A stretch of 55,081 nt of DNA from CAZLNO01 sp964561005 (GCA_964561005.1 CAZLNO010000012.1:1-55081); one strand, 5' to 3'; numbered from the stretch's first letter, positions 42,877 through 50,600 are shown. Numbers and translations: made by a program. The notes: generated by a model not told the origin, from the sequence alone.

Positions 42877-42974
42877 ATGAAACACGGCAAATCCTCCGGT
42901 GAACGGTCGTCGCCATCTTCGCCCTCGTGGCCGTCGGCGGCCTGGGCTTCTGACTTGGCTTCATCGGCGACTAA
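42877..42974 (+). pseudogene. Probable remnant of a small membrane protein gene
   Basis: ATG at 42877 opens MKHGKSSGE. With a one-base skip at about 42904-42905 the sequence continues as VVAIFALVAVGGLGF, then a TGA (42951-42953), then LGFIGD and TAA. If the TGA were TGG the result would be a small protein with a single membrane helix ending in FWLGFIGD, a pattern I recall from short alphaproteobacterial membrane proteins. So this may be a decayed gene with a frameshift and a nonsense change. It lies just downstream of an ECF-type promoter. This is tentative. Confidence 0.4.
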
Positions 42975-42988
42975 AGGGAGATGCGGCC

Positions 42989-43150
42989 ATGAACGGGGAA
43001 CATCGTGATCGCCACCGCCGAGGTTCGCCGGCCCCGCTGCCGGGTCCCCTCAAGCGCGTGGTCGCGCGTGTGGACTGGACGGGCGTGGTGATCTTCGGCG
43101 TTGTCTTCATTCTTATCGTTCAGGCGGTTGCGCGGGAAGTGATCGTCTGA
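42989..43150 (+). CDS. Small single-pass membrane protein, unknown function
   Basis: 53 residues: a basic, proline-rich N-terminus (MNGEHRDRHRRGSPAPLPGP) and one hydrophobic helix (about 32-47, VVIFGVVFILIVQAVA) followed by a short REVIV end. The predicted topology has the basic part in the cytoplasm. A GGGAG site lies 8 bp before the ATG. It sits between the ECF-type promoter at 42811 and the universal stress protein gene, 80 bp ahead of the latter, so it may be part of the same transcript. No homologue recognised. Confidence 0.6.
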   Translation: MNGEHRDRHRRGSPAPLPGPLKRVVARVDWTGVVIFGVVFILIVQAVAREVIV

Positions 43151-43230
43151 CGGCGCCCTCCACCAGGGGCACGCGTCGCGCCGACGCACGAGCGATAGGC
43201 GCGACCGCGGCCAGCAAGGAGGAAAGCACC

Positions 43231-44067
43231 ATGACGTACAAACACATCGTCGTGAATCTCGGCAATCCCGCAACGTCCAGGCGGCCGCGGGTCGCGGCGA
43301 CCTTTGCGAAGCGGCACGGCGCCTATCTTCAGGGCGTCTACTATGCCGTGGAGCGGCGGCAGCCGGGTCCAGGGGCGGCCCACGCGCCGACGACCGGCGA
43401 GGCGGCCCACGCACTCGGCGCTGAACGGCAGGCCGAGCGCGCGCGCGAAGGTCGAGCGCTGCGGGATGGCTTCGACCACGCGCTGGGCGAGGCCGGCGCC
43501 AGCGGAGAGTTCGTGGCGGGCCAGGCCGGCACCCGGCCCCTCTGGGAATGCCTCCTGGACGATGCCCGCTGCGCCGACCTGACCATCATCGGCAAGCCGA
43601 ATTCGGACGCGGAGGAGCGCAAGCTGCCCCAGCATCTCGTCGCCGAGTCCGGCGGTCCGGTCATGGTCCTTCCGGAGACCACGGAACGCTGCCCCGGCGA
43701 AGGCACTGTCGCGATCGCGTGGAACGGCAGCCGCGAAGTCGCGCGGGCAGTGCGCGACGCCATGCCGGTTCTGGAGGGCGCCGGGAAGGTCGTCGTCTTC
43801 ATGGCCCGCCCCGGGACCGGCGTCGAGGTCTCGGCCCGGCGCCTGCAGACCATGCTGGAACACCACGGCGTGCGCTGCGAATTGCACCGCGAGCCCGGCG
43901 ACCTCCGGCCCGCGGACCTGCTGCTGTCGCGCTGTGAGGACCATGGGGCCGACCTTCTGGTGATGGGTGCATACGGCCGGGCCCGCCTGCGGGAGGTACT
44001 GAGCGGAGGTGCCACAACGGGGCGGATCCTGCAGCACACGACGCTGCCCCTGCTGATGTCGCAGTGA
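43231..44067 (+). CDS. Universal stress protein, two-domain
   Basis: 278 residues made of two USP-like alpha/beta units. The first (about 1-150) starts YKHIVVNLGNPATSRRP and has degenerate nucleotide motifs; the second (about 155-278) has GTVAIAWNGSREVARAVRDAMP and the ATP-binding block MGAYGRARLREVLSGGAT (G-2x-G-9x-G type), ending PLLMSQ. These proteins accumulate under starvation or other stress and bind ATP. A perfect AAGGAGG site precedes the ATG. It is the centre of the small stress island, and the next gene overlaps its stop (GTGA). Confidence 0.93.
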   Translation: MTYKHIVVNLGNPATSRRPRVAATFAKRHGAYLQGVYYAVERRQPGPGAAHAPTTGEAAHALGAERQAERAREGRALRDGFDHALGEAGASGEFVAGQAGTRPLWECLLDDARCADLTIIGKPNSDAEERKLPQHLVAESGGPVMVLPETTERCPGEGTVAIAWNGSREVARAVRDAMPVLEGAGKVVVFMARPGTGVEVSARRLQTMLEHHGVRCELHREPGDLRPADLLLSRCEDHGADLLVMGAYGRARLREVLSGGATTGRILQHTTLPLLMSQ

Positions 44068-44387
44068 GCGGCGACAAAGGTGCCTTGGTGCCGCTCGACC
44101 GCATGAATATGGCGACGCGCGCCGCCTGTGCCCGCTTCGCCATCACCACGGGGATCTGCCTGGCGGTCGGGCTGAGCGTGCCCGGGCCGGCACGGCCCGC
44201 GTTTCTGACCGGACTGTTCCTGATACCGAGCGCGCTGACGGCGCTTTTCGCCATTTTCCACCGCGAAGTGCTTCGCGTGGATACGCTCGGCCGTTGGGAC
44301 GAGGCGCTGGCCTATCTGGCGCTGAGCCTGCTTTTCGAGGCGCTCACCGACGAGCAATCGCGCGAGGCGCTGGCAAACCTTTCCTGA
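44064..44387 (+). CDS. Small membrane protein of unknown function, coupled to the stress protein
   Basis: 107 residues. The GTG start overlaps the stop of the universal stress protein gene, which suggests translational coupling. Hydrophobic segments at about 23-42 and 47-66 (FAITTGICLAVGLSVPGPA, TGLFLIPSALTALFAIFH) and a C-terminal amphipathic helix with DEALAYLALSLLFEALTDEQ. No known domain. Codon choice is like that of the surrounding genes. The region 44388-44497 is short and noncoding. Confidence 0.6.
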   Translation: MSGDKGALVPLDRMNMATRAACARFAITTGICLAVGLSVPGPARPAFLTGLFLIPSALTALFAIFHREVLRVDTLGRWDEALAYLALSLLFEALTDEQSREALANLS

Positions 44388-44497
44388 CGGCGTGCCGACG
44401 AGCGCGGCCGCGCGACAACGCGACAAGGGGCCGCGCGAAGTGGTCTGCCCGCCGACGAGGAGGGGACGCGCCCTCCCCGCCGGGGAGTGGCGTAGGT

Positions 44498-44872
44498 TCA
44501 GCGCGACTCCTCCACCTCTGCTCGAATGGAGCGCAGACGGTCCTGCAGTTCCTCGTGCTGCCGGGCCGAGAGGTAGATCTCGTTATAGCGCTTGACGGTC
44601 AAGCCGTTGTCGCGCACGGCCTCGGCATAGGCCTGTTGCGCCTGCTGCTGGAGCTCCTGGGCCTTCTGCTGGTCGTCGGTTTGGCTGATGCGCTGCTCCC
44701 ACTCCTGGGCGAGTGTCGTGATGTCGAACTGGCTTTCCACGAAGCTTTCGAGTTCCCCCGCCGAGAAGGCGTCCGGTTTCGGTACGTCCTGGGCGCCGGC
44801 GGCGCCGACGCCGACGAACGCCAGCACGGCGGCAAGGGCCGTGCCGCGGGCAAGCCGGATCCAACGAGTCAT
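44498..44872 (-). CDS. DUF4168 domain-containing periplasmic protein
   Basis: 124 residues with a signal peptide (to about residue 27, VGVGAAGAQD). The mature part is mainly helical: FSAGELESFVESQFDITTLA, then a glutamine-rich stretch (QKAQELQQQAQQAYAEAVRD), then NGLTVKRYNEIYLSARQHEE. This pattern is that of DUF4168 proteins, small exported proteins of unknown role that are often stress-linked. An AAGGAGG site precedes the ATG. The gene is divergent from the ECF sigma factor gene, with an ECF-type promoter (44908-44933) 36 bp upstream pointing at it, so it is a probable target of that sigma factor. Confidence 0.82.
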   Translation of the reverse strand: MTRWIRLARGTALAAVLAFVGVGAAGAQDVPKPDAFSAGELESFVESQFDITTLAQEWEQRISQTDDQQKAQELQQQAQQAYAEAVRDNGLTVKRYNEIYLSARQHEELQDRLRSIRAEVEESR

Positions 44873-44907
44873 GCTTTCCTCCTTCCGGTTTCGTCATGCC
44901 TGGGTAC

Positions 44908-44933
44908 AACATGCCGTGCTGTGCCCGCGTTCC
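44908..44933 (-). promoter_or_regulatory. ECF-type promoter toward the DUF4168 gene
   Basis: On the reverse strand GGAAC (44933-44929), N18, GTT (44910-44908), with a leader of about 30 bases to the ATG at 44872. Its GTTCC half is the left part of a 12-bp palindrome GTTCCCTGGAAC (44929-44940) shared with the divergent sigma-gene promoter. Confidence 0.65.
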
Positions 44934-44935
44934 CT

Positions 44936-44961
44936 GGAACTTCCGAGGCGCCGGCCTTGTT
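44936..44961 (+). promoter_or_regulatory. ECF-type promoter toward the sigma factor gene
   Basis: GGAAC (44936-44940), N18, GTT (44959-44961). The predicted start would be about 20 bases before the GTG of the sigma gene at 44990. Self-activation through this promoter, and co-activation of the divergent gene, are inferred from the shared palindrome and equal spacing. Confidence 0.65.
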
Positions 44962-44989
44962 ACACACGCAACGGGAAGAGAGGCGCGCC

Positions 44990-45526
44990 GTGGACGATGT
45001 GAAATGGCTGATTGCGCGGGAAATCCCCTACCTTCGCCGGTGCGCGCGGGCGCTGGCCCGCGATCCGGACCTGGCCGATGACGTCGTCCAGGACGCCGTC
45101 GAGCGCGCCTTGCGCAAGCGCCATCTGTGGCGCCCGAGAGGCAGCCTGCGGGCATGGCTGTATCGTCTCATGTACAACGTCTATGTAAATCGGCGGGACC
45201 GTCCCGCGGTGGAGCGCCTGGCGACCTCCCTGGACAGCGCGGGCGAGAGTTCCGCGCCGGCGCGCCAGGAGCTGCACGTCGAGGCGCGCGACCTCGTGGA
45301 GGCGCTGGCGCGCCTGCCCCATGACCAGCGGGCGGCGATCGTGCTGACCGGGATGGAAGGGTTGTCCTACGATGAGGCCGCCTACGTGCTGGACATTCCC
45401 ATCGGGACCCTGCGCTCGCGCATCCATCGCGGGCGGGAGACGCTTCGCGCGGCGCAGCATGGCCATCGCGAAGGTTCGCCGGACACGCTCGACAGCGGGC
45501 AGCCCCCGATCAGGAGGGTGAAGTGA
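44990..45526 (+). CDS. ECF-type RNA polymerase sigma factor
   Basis: 178 residues with only regions 2 and 4. Region 2: RCARALARDPDLADDVVQDA then RGSLRAWLYRLMYNVYVNRRD (core binding, -10 recognition). Region 4: LARLPHDQRAAIVLTGMEGLSYDEAAYVL and PIGTLRSRIHRGRETL, the helix-turn-helix that reads the -35 element. It starts at a GTG with a purine-rich site (GGGAAGAG) and its stop overlaps the anti-sigma start (GTGA). The gene lies behind an ECF-type promoter of the same form found at three other places in the island. No NepR or PhyR genes are seen, so it is not simply labelled EcfG. Confidence 0.93.
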   Translation: MDDVKWLIAREIPYLRRCARALARDPDLADDVVQDAVERALRKRHLWRPRGSLRAWLYRLMYNVYVNRRDRPAVERLATSLDSAGESSAPARQELHVEARDLVEALARLPHDQRAAIVLTGMEGLSYDEAAYVLDIPIGTLRSRIHRGRETLRAAQHGHREGSPDTLDSGQPPIRRVK

Positions 45527-46374
45527 GCGAGGACAAGGACCCCATCACCGATTTCGATCTTGTCGCCTACGCCGACGACAAGCTCGATCCCGACCGGGCC
45601 GAGCGGGTGCAGGCCTATCTTCGGGAGCGCCCCGAGCTCGCCGCCCGCATCGCCGACTACGCGGCCCAGAATCGCGCCCTCAAGGCGGCCTACGAACCGG
45701 TGGTCCAAGAAGAGCTGCCGCCGCGGCTGCGCAACGTGGCCGCGGGACAACCCTCACGACGCGTCGCGGCCCGGCTGGCCCAGGCCGCCGCGATGGCCGT
45801 CATGATCGTGGGAACCGGCGTGTCCGGCTGGATGATCGGCAAGTCGTCGGAGGCCAGCGATATCCTCGTCGGGCCCTTCGCCAAGGGTGTCGCCCAGCAG
45901 CATGACGGTTTCGCGCTGGCCGAGAAGGTGGCCGAGAACGAGGAGTTCGCGCCGCTGCGCTGGCTGACGCAGCGCGTCTCCCTCGAGCTCAAGGCGCCGG
46001 ACCTGGCCAAGCGCGGCTATCAACTGGTGGGGCGTCGCAAGGTCGACCTGAACGGCGAACCGGCCGTTCAGATCGTCTATCGCTCCCCCGACGGCGAGCG
46101 GCTCAGCATGTTTCTGCGCCGCCACTGGCGCGAAACCCAGCCGAGGATCATGACCACCGACGTCGGCGGCCACATCGTTGCCTACTGGCTGGACGGGCCG
46201 ATCCTTTACGGCCTCACCGGGAACGTCCGGTCGCAACGACTGACGGACCTGGCCCGCGAGATCGAGCGGGAGCTGGACATCGAGCCCCAGGTCATCCCCG
46301 GTCGGGTCCAGGCGCGGGAGACCGGGACGACGTCGCACGCCGGGCTTCTATCCGACCCCGGCTCGAAGGAATAG
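45523..46374 (+). CDS. Membrane-anchored anti-sigma factor
   Basis: 283 residues. N-terminal cytoplasmic anti-sigma domain (about 1-75; FDLVAYADDKLDPDRAERVQ, a zinc-free relative of the zf-HC2 type without the HxxxCxxC set), then one transmembrane helix at about 88-104 (AAAMAVMIVGTGVSGWMIG), then a periplasmic beta-rich domain (VNLNGE-like VDLNGEPAVQIVYRSPDG, MFLRRHWRE). It should hold the co-transcribed sigma factor at the membrane until an envelope signal releases it. It starts at a GTG with an AGGAGG site, overlapping the sigma stop. Confidence 0.9.
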   Translation: MSEDKDPITDFDLVAYADDKLDPDRAERVQAYLRERPELAARIADYAAQNRALKAAYEPVVQEELPPRLRNVAAGQPSRRVAARLAQAAAMAVMIVGTGVSGWMIGKSSEASDILVGPFAKGVAQQHDGFALAEKVAENEEFAPLRWLTQRVSLELKAPDLAKRGYQLVGRRKVDLNGEPAVQIVYRSPDGERLSMFLRRHWRETQPRIMTTDVGGHIVAYWLDGPILYGLTGNVRSQRLTDLAREIERELDIEPQVIPGRVQARETGTTSHAGLLSDPGSKE

Positions 46375-46471
46375 GCCCGAACCGTCCCGCAATGGACCAG
46401 GGGAGAGCGCATCCCGACGGCGCCGTCCTGCGGCCCCGACCAGAACGACCGGGGGTCATGACGGCAGGCTC

Positions 46472-46783
46472 CTAACGCGGATCGTCGTGGTTTCCGTCCC
46501 GCTCGCGTCCCAGGAGCATGACGGCCGCGCCCATGGCAACCGAGCCGAAGGTGACGATGAGGCCGAAAAGCAGCAGCGCCCCGGCCACCCAGCCGTGCGG
46601 GGACTGAAAGATCAGCCCGCGCAGGCCCGCGAGGTCGAAGGCCAGGATCAAGGCCAGGAAGGCCACGGCGCCCACGATGCCGCCCACCACATGATGCAGC
46701 AGGAAGCGCACGCCCTCGTATTCCGGCGTGCGCGGGGGCAGCAGCCGGGCCAGCAGGCGCGCGCCCGGCCGCCCGCGGCTCAT
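46472..46783 (-). CDS. Small two-helix membrane protein, unknown function
   Basis: 103 residues: basic N-terminal region (PGARLLARLLPPRTPEYEG), two hydrophobic helices at about 31-50 (VVGGIVGAVAFLALILAFDL) and 66-90 (WVAGALLLFGLIVTFGSVAM), and a charged C-terminal end. The ATG overlaps the stop of the CinA-like gene (ATGA), which implies coupling. No domain recognised. Confidence 0.75.
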   Translation of the reverse strand: MSRGRPGARLLARLLPPRTPEYEGVRFLLHHVVGGIVGAVAFLALILAFDLAGLRGLIFQSPHGWVAGALLLFGLIVTFGSVAMGAAVMLLGRERDGNHDDPR

Positions 46784-47568
46784 GAAGACGGGTCCCCGAC
46801 GGCATTGTCGGCGCGCTCGACCGTCTCGCTGAGCGGCTCCGCGCCGAGATCGCGGACCATCCGCTCGGTGGCGGCAAGCGCCTCCTCCAGGCGCACTGGA
46901 TCGGCCACGCGCAGCACCAGGCTGGCGCCGAAACGCCCGTGGCCATAGAAGGGATAGCTGCCCATCTCGACATCCGGAAAGCGGGCCTGCAGCTCGCCCA
47001 GCGGCCCGGCCAGATCCCCCTCCGGCAGCTCCGCCACCACCGTGGCGGTCAGCAGCGGCGCGCCGCCGACCAGCTCGTGCGCGACGGATTCGAACATCGC
47101 CTGCATCACCGCCGGGATGCCGGCCATGACATAGACGTTCCCGATCTTGAAGCCGGGCACGCCGCTGACCGGGTTCTCGATCAGGATCGCGTCGCGCGGC
47201 GTGCGGGCCATGCGCAGCCGCGCGGCCGTCAGCCGCTCCGGGCCGTAGCGGGCGTCCAGGATGGCCCGCGCCTCCGGATGCTCGATCAGCGGCTGGCCGA
47301 CGGCCTCGGCGACGCACTCGGCGGTGATGTCGTCGTGCGTGGGGCCGATGCCGCCAGTGGTGAACACGTAGTCGTGCGCGGCGCGCAATTCGTTCAGGTG
47401 TCCCACGATGGTCGCCCGCTCGTCGGGAATAACGCGCGCCTCGGCCAGGCGCACGCCCAGCTCGTTCAGACGGCGGCCGAGGTGGCCGAGGTTCTTGTCC
47501 TGCGTCCGGCCCGAGAGGATCTCGTTGCCGATGATCAGGACGGCGGCGGTGACGGCGCGATCGGACAT
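46780..47568 (-). CDS. Competence/damage-inducible CinA-like protein (MoCF domain only)
   Basis: 262 residues covering the molybdopterin-binding-like domain of the CinA N-terminal half. Motifs: AAVLIIGNEILSGRTQDKN, LRAAHDYVFTTGGIGPTHDD, then TAECVAEAVGQPL, followed by PGFKIGNVYVMAGIPAVMQA. The C-terminal NMN deamidase (PncC) domain of full CinA is absent, as in many alphaproteobacterial homologues. A pyrophosphatase activity on FAD or ADP-ribose has been proposed for CinA-type proteins, but the role here is unproven. The ATG at 47568 (MSDRAV) is preferred; a GTG at 47607 would add 13 residues. The downstream gene overlaps its stop. Confidence 0.9.
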   Translation of the reverse strand: MSDRAVTAAVLIIGNEILSGRTQDKNLGHLGRRLNELGVRLAEARVIPDERATIVGHLNELRAAHDYVFTTGGIGPTHDDITAECVAEAVGQPLIEHPEARAILDARYGPERLTAARLRMARTPRDAILIENPVSGVPGFKIGNVYVMAGIPAVMQAMFESVAHELVGGAPLLTATVVAELPEGDLAGPLGELQARFPDVEMGSYPFYGHGRFGASLVLRVADPVRLEEALAATERMVRDLGAEPLSETVERADNAVGDPSS

Positions 47569-47618
47569 GGCATTGAGATCGGGTATCCCGCGGCGCGGGT
47601 CAAGCACGGACGCGATCG

Positions 47619-47978
47619 TCAGTCGCGCTTATAGCCCTTTCCCTGCATGCAGCGGATGAACAGCCGCTGCTCGCGTTGCTCGTAGCCGTAGGCCTGCATG
47701 GACTCCAGCAGCTCCTCGCTGCCCTGGGCGGCGCCGCGGTTCATGTCCGATGCGCCGATATCCTCGTCGATGCGCTCGTCGCGGGCCACCTGGGCAGCCG
47801 CCACCCGTCGGCATTCCGCGATATCCGCGCGGCGCTGTTCCTCGTTCACCCCCTCCTTCAGCCAGACGCCCTTTTCGTAAACATCGACCGAGCGCTCGGG
47901 GAAGTTGAACACCGAGGTTTCGCACCCCGCGAGCAACAGGGCCAGAACAACGGGCGCAAGGGAGGGCAGAGGTCTCAT
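47619..47978 (-). CDS. Small lipoprotein of unknown function
   Basis: 119 residues. Signal peptide of lipoprotein type: MRPLPSLAPVVLALLLAGCE with the lipid-bearing cysteine at 19. The mature part starts TSVFNFPERSVDVYEKGVWL and is helical and charged after that (RRADIAECRRVAAAQVARDE), ending LFIRCMQGKGYKRD with a cysteine pair (AEC ... RCM) that could bridge. The C-terminal F-I-R-C-M-x-x-K-G-Y motif is common in small exported alphaproteobacterial proteins. It is 50 bp upstream of the CinA-like gene on the same strand. Confidence 0.82.
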   Translation of the reverse strand: MRPLPSLAPVVLALLLAGCETSVFNFPERSVDVYEKGVWLKEGVNEEQRRADIAECRRVAAAQVARDERIDEDIGASDMNRGAAQGSEELLESMQAYGYEQREQRLFIRCMQGKGYKRD

Positions 47979-48118
47979 GAGCGGTATCCGGCGCGCGACG
48001 GGATTCGGGAACGACAGGTCGCTACACTGCTGTCGCGGCGGCGCCGACGCAAGAGGCGCGCGACCAGGAAGGCGCCAGCCGTTGCGCTTCGGCCACCCCG
48101 CCGCTACCTCTTGCGGCC

Positions 48119-48820
48119 ATGAGGTTCCAGCCGCCCCTGGCCCAAGGCCGCCTGCTGCGCCGCTACAAGCGCTTCCTGAGCGACGTGGAACTGGCCGACG
48201 GCCGCGTCGTCACCGCGCACGTCGCCAATCCCGGCTCGATGCTGGGGCTGGTGGCGGAGGGGGCGCGGGTGTGGCTGTCGGTCTCCGACAACCCGGCGCG
48301 CAAGCTCCGGCATTCCTGGGAGCTGGTCGAGGCGGACGGCACGCTCGTGGGCGTGAACGCCGGCCGCGCCAACGCCCTGGCGCGCGAGGCGGTCGTTGCC
48401 GGTCGCATTCGCGAGCTGGCCGGCTACGCGGATTGCCGGGCGGAGGTGCGCTATGGCGCGAACAGCCGCATCGACCTGCTGCTGCGCGACCCCGCCCGGC
48501 CGCCCTGCTATGTCGAGATCAAGAACGTCCACCTGATGCGCCGCGCCGGCCTGGCCGAGTTCCCCGACTCGGTGACGAAGCGCGGAACCAAGCACCTGCA
48601 GGAGCTGCGCGAGGTGGTCCGCGCGGGCGACCGGGCGGTCATGCTCTATGTCGTTCAGCGGAGCGACTGCACCGGCTTCGCGGTCGCCGCCGACATCGAC
48701 CCGGCATACGCCGAGGCCCTGGCCGCGGCGCAAGCCGAGGGGGTGGAGGCCTACGCCTACGCTTGCAATGTGACGCCCGAGGCCATTGAATTGGACGGCC
48801 GGCGACGGCTTGCGCTATAG
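48119..48820 (+). CDS. sfsA: DNA/RNA nuclease SfsA
   Basis: 233 residues, matching SfsA. Landmarks are GRLLRRYKRFLSDVELADGR, HVANPGSMLGLVAEGARVWL, then ELAGYADCRAEVRYGANSRI with DLLLRDPARPPCYVEIKNVHLMR, where the acidic-EIK set forms the nuclease site. The C-terminal part (RGTKHLQELREV) is also standard. First described in E. coli as a sugar-fermentation stimulation gene, it encodes a nuclease fold. It lies 43 bp ahead of map; the two are often neighbours in alphaproteobacteria. Confidence 0.95.
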   Translation: MRFQPPLAQGRLLRRYKRFLSDVELADGRVVTAHVANPGSMLGLVAEGARVWLSVSDNPARKLRHSWELVEADGTLVGVNAGRANALAREAVVAGRIRELAGYADCRAEVRYGANSRIDLLLRDPARPPCYVEIKNVHLMRRAGLAEFPDSVTKRGTKHLQELREVVRAGDRAVMLYVVQRSDCTGFAVAADIDPAYAEALAAAQAEGVEAYAYACNVTPEAIELDGRRRLAL

Positions 48821-48863
48821 CGTCGGCGCGTTCACCTTTGGCCAAAACCCGATCAGACCCGTG

Positions 48864-49697
48864 ATGAACCAGAGCGAAACCGCAACCGTGGCGGCGAAGG
48901 AGCAACGCCGCGTCGTGCTGCACGGCCCCGAGGACTTCGAGGGCATGCGGCGCGCCGGCCGGCTGGCCGCCGACACCCTCGATTACATCGCGCCGTATGT
49001 GCAGCCGGGCGTGAGCACCGGCGAGCTGGACCGCCTCTGCGAGGCCTACATCCGCGACCACGGCGCGACGCCGGCGCCGCTGAACTATCGGGGCTTTCCG
49101 AAGGCGACCTGCATCTCGGTCAACCGCGTCATCTGCCACGGCATTCCCAGCGAGCAGAAGCGCCTGCTGAACGGCGACATCCTGAACATCGACATCACCG
49201 TCATCCTCGACGGCTGGCACGGCGACACCAGCCGCATGTTCTGGGCCGGCCAGCCGGGGGTGAAGGCGCGCAAGCTCTGCGACGTCACCTACGAGTGCCT
49301 GATGCGCGCCATCGCCGTGACCAGGCCCGGCAACACGCTGGGCGACATCGGCCACGCCATCCAGAGCCACGCCGAGGCGCACCGCTTCTCGGTGGTGCGC
49401 GACTTCTGCGGCCACGGCCTGGGGCAGGTGTTCCACGACGCGCCGACGGTGCTGCACTACGGCAAGCCGGGCACGGGCATGACGCTGAAGCCCGGCATGT
49501 TCTTCACCATCGAACCCATGATCAACGCCGGCAAGCCGGGGGTGAAGGTGCTGGAGGACGGCTGGACCGCGGTCACGCGCGATCGCTCGCTCTCGGCGCA
49601 GTTCGAACACTCGATCGGCGTGACCGAGGACGGCTGCGAGATCTTCACCACCTCGCCCAAGGGCTGGCACAGGCCGCCCTATCCCCACGACGGCTAG
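48864..49697 (+). CDS. map: Type I methionine aminopeptidase
   Basis: Removes the initiator methionine from nascent proteins. 277 residues with an N-terminal extension of about 25 residues before the core (HGPEDFEGMRRAGRLAAD). The five metal ligands are visible: Asp in NIDITVILDGWHGD (two), His in FCGHGLGQVFH, Glu in FTIEPM and Glu in FEHSIGV. Start at the ATG 48864, giving MNQSETATVA. An upstream ATG at 48786 in frame overlaps sfsA and is not preferred. radC follows after 19 bp, a common arrangement. Confidence 0.96.
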   Translation: MNQSETATVAAKEQRRVVLHGPEDFEGMRRAGRLAADTLDYIAPYVQPGVSTGELDRLCEAYIRDHGATPAPLNYRGFPKATCISVNRVICHGIPSEQKRLLNGDILNIDITVILDGWHGDTSRMFWAGQPGVKARKLCDVTYECLMRAIAVTRPGNTLGDIGHAIQSHAEAHRFSVVRDFCGHGLGQVFHDAPTVLHYGKPGTGMTLKPGMFFTIEPMINAGKPGVKVLEDGWTAVTRDRSLSAQFEHSIGVTEDGCEIFTTSPKGWHRPPYPHDG

Positions 49698-49716
49698 ACG
49701 CCGGACCGGCCGCGGC

Positions 49717-50433
49717 ATGGCGTCGGACAGCGGCGACAGCAAGGGACGCGGCGGCGCGGACAAGCCGCACTACCTCGGCCACCGCGAGCGTCTGCGCGGG
49801 CGTCTGATCGAGCGCGGCGGCGAGGCGCTGGAGGACTACGAGATCCTGGAGGTCCTGCTGTTCGCCGGCAATCCGCGCAAGGACATGAAGCCGCTGGCCA
49901 AGGAGCTGCTCAAGCGCTTCGGCTCGCTGTCGGCCGTGCTGGCCGCCGAGCCGCGGAAGCTGGCCGCGGTGCCCGGCATGGGCCAGGCCGCGGTCGCGGG
50001 GGTCAAGGTCGTCCAGGAGGCCGCCCGCCGCATGGCGCGCGAACAGGCGATGGAGCGGCCGGTCATCTCCTCCTGGGACAAGCTGCTGTCCTACTGCCGC
50101 ATCGCCCTGGCCGAGGAGTCCGTGGAGCAGTTCCACCTGCTGTTCCTCGACCGCAAGAACAAGCTGATCGCCGACGAGCGCCAGGGTCGCGGCACCGTCG
50201 ACCACACGCCCGTCTACCCGCGCGAGGTGGTCAAGCGCGCCCTGGAGCTCTCGGCCAGCGCCATCATCCTGGTGCACAACCACCCCTCGGGCGACCCGAC
50301 GCCCTCCAGGGCCGACGTGCAGATGACACGCGACATCGTCGACGCGGCCAAGCGGCTGAGCATCCAGGTGCACGACCACGTCATCATCACCCGCGCCGGC
50401 CACGCCAGCTTCAAAAGCAAGGGTTTGCTGTAA
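49717..50433 (+). CDS. radC: RadC family JAB-domain protein
   Basis: 238 residues. N-terminal helix-hairpin-helix region (HYLGHRERLRGRLIERGGEA, then LAAVPGMGQAAVAGVKV) followed by a JAMM/MPN+ metal-binding domain with the motif ILVHNHPSGDPTPSRADVQMT (written in parts: HNHPSGDP and the serine-x7-aspartate). Although named for a radiation-sensitive allele, RadC has no proven repair role; related domains act in mobile elements. It starts at an ATG 19 bp behind map. Confidence 0.93.
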   Translation: MASDSGDSKGRGGADKPHYLGHRERLRGRLIERGGEALEDYEILEVLLFAGNPRKDMKPLAKELLKRFGSLSAVLAAEPRKLAAVPGMGQAAVAGVKVVQEAARRMAREQAMERPVISSWDKLLSYCRIALAEESVEQFHLLFLDRKNKLIADERQGRGTVDHTPVYPREVVKRALELSASAIILVHNHPSGDPTPSRADVQMTRDIVDAAKRLSIQVHDHVIITRAGHASFKSKGLL

Positions 50434-50470
50434 CGCGGCAAGGAATGGATTTCGCGCCTTGCAGCGCGAC

Positions 50471-50600
50471 GCCTCATCTTTCGACACGGCGCTCCGCGCC
50501 TGCTCAAGATGAGGCAGACGAGGCAGGATTCAGCGTCATTCGCCAAGGACACCGCCTCATCCTGAGCAGCGGCCGCAGGCCGCGTGTCGAAGGAGAGGCG
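50471..50600. repeat. Two inverted copies of a palindromic intergenic repeat
   Basis: Copy one spans 50471-50515 and copy two 50554-50600. Each can fold on itself (CCTCATC near one end and GATGAGG or GAGAGG at the other) and the two are in opposite orientation, sharing a TGAGCAG core and a GTGTCGAA core. The wording CCTCATCCTGAGC...CGTGTCGAAGGA is typical of RIME-like mosaic repeats seen in many alphaproteobacteria. They fill most of the gap between the convergent radC and ald stops. Confidence 0.85.

Noticed and set aside
42899..42988. N-terminal extension of the 53-residue membrane protein from a GTG at 42899
   Set aside because: The added residues are Arg-rich and do not look conserved; the ATG at 42989 has a good ribosome site.
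44990..46374. General stress EcfG/NepR/PhyR system
   Set aside because: The promoter is similar, but the anti-sigma factor is a membrane protein and no NepR or PhyR-like gene is present in the window.
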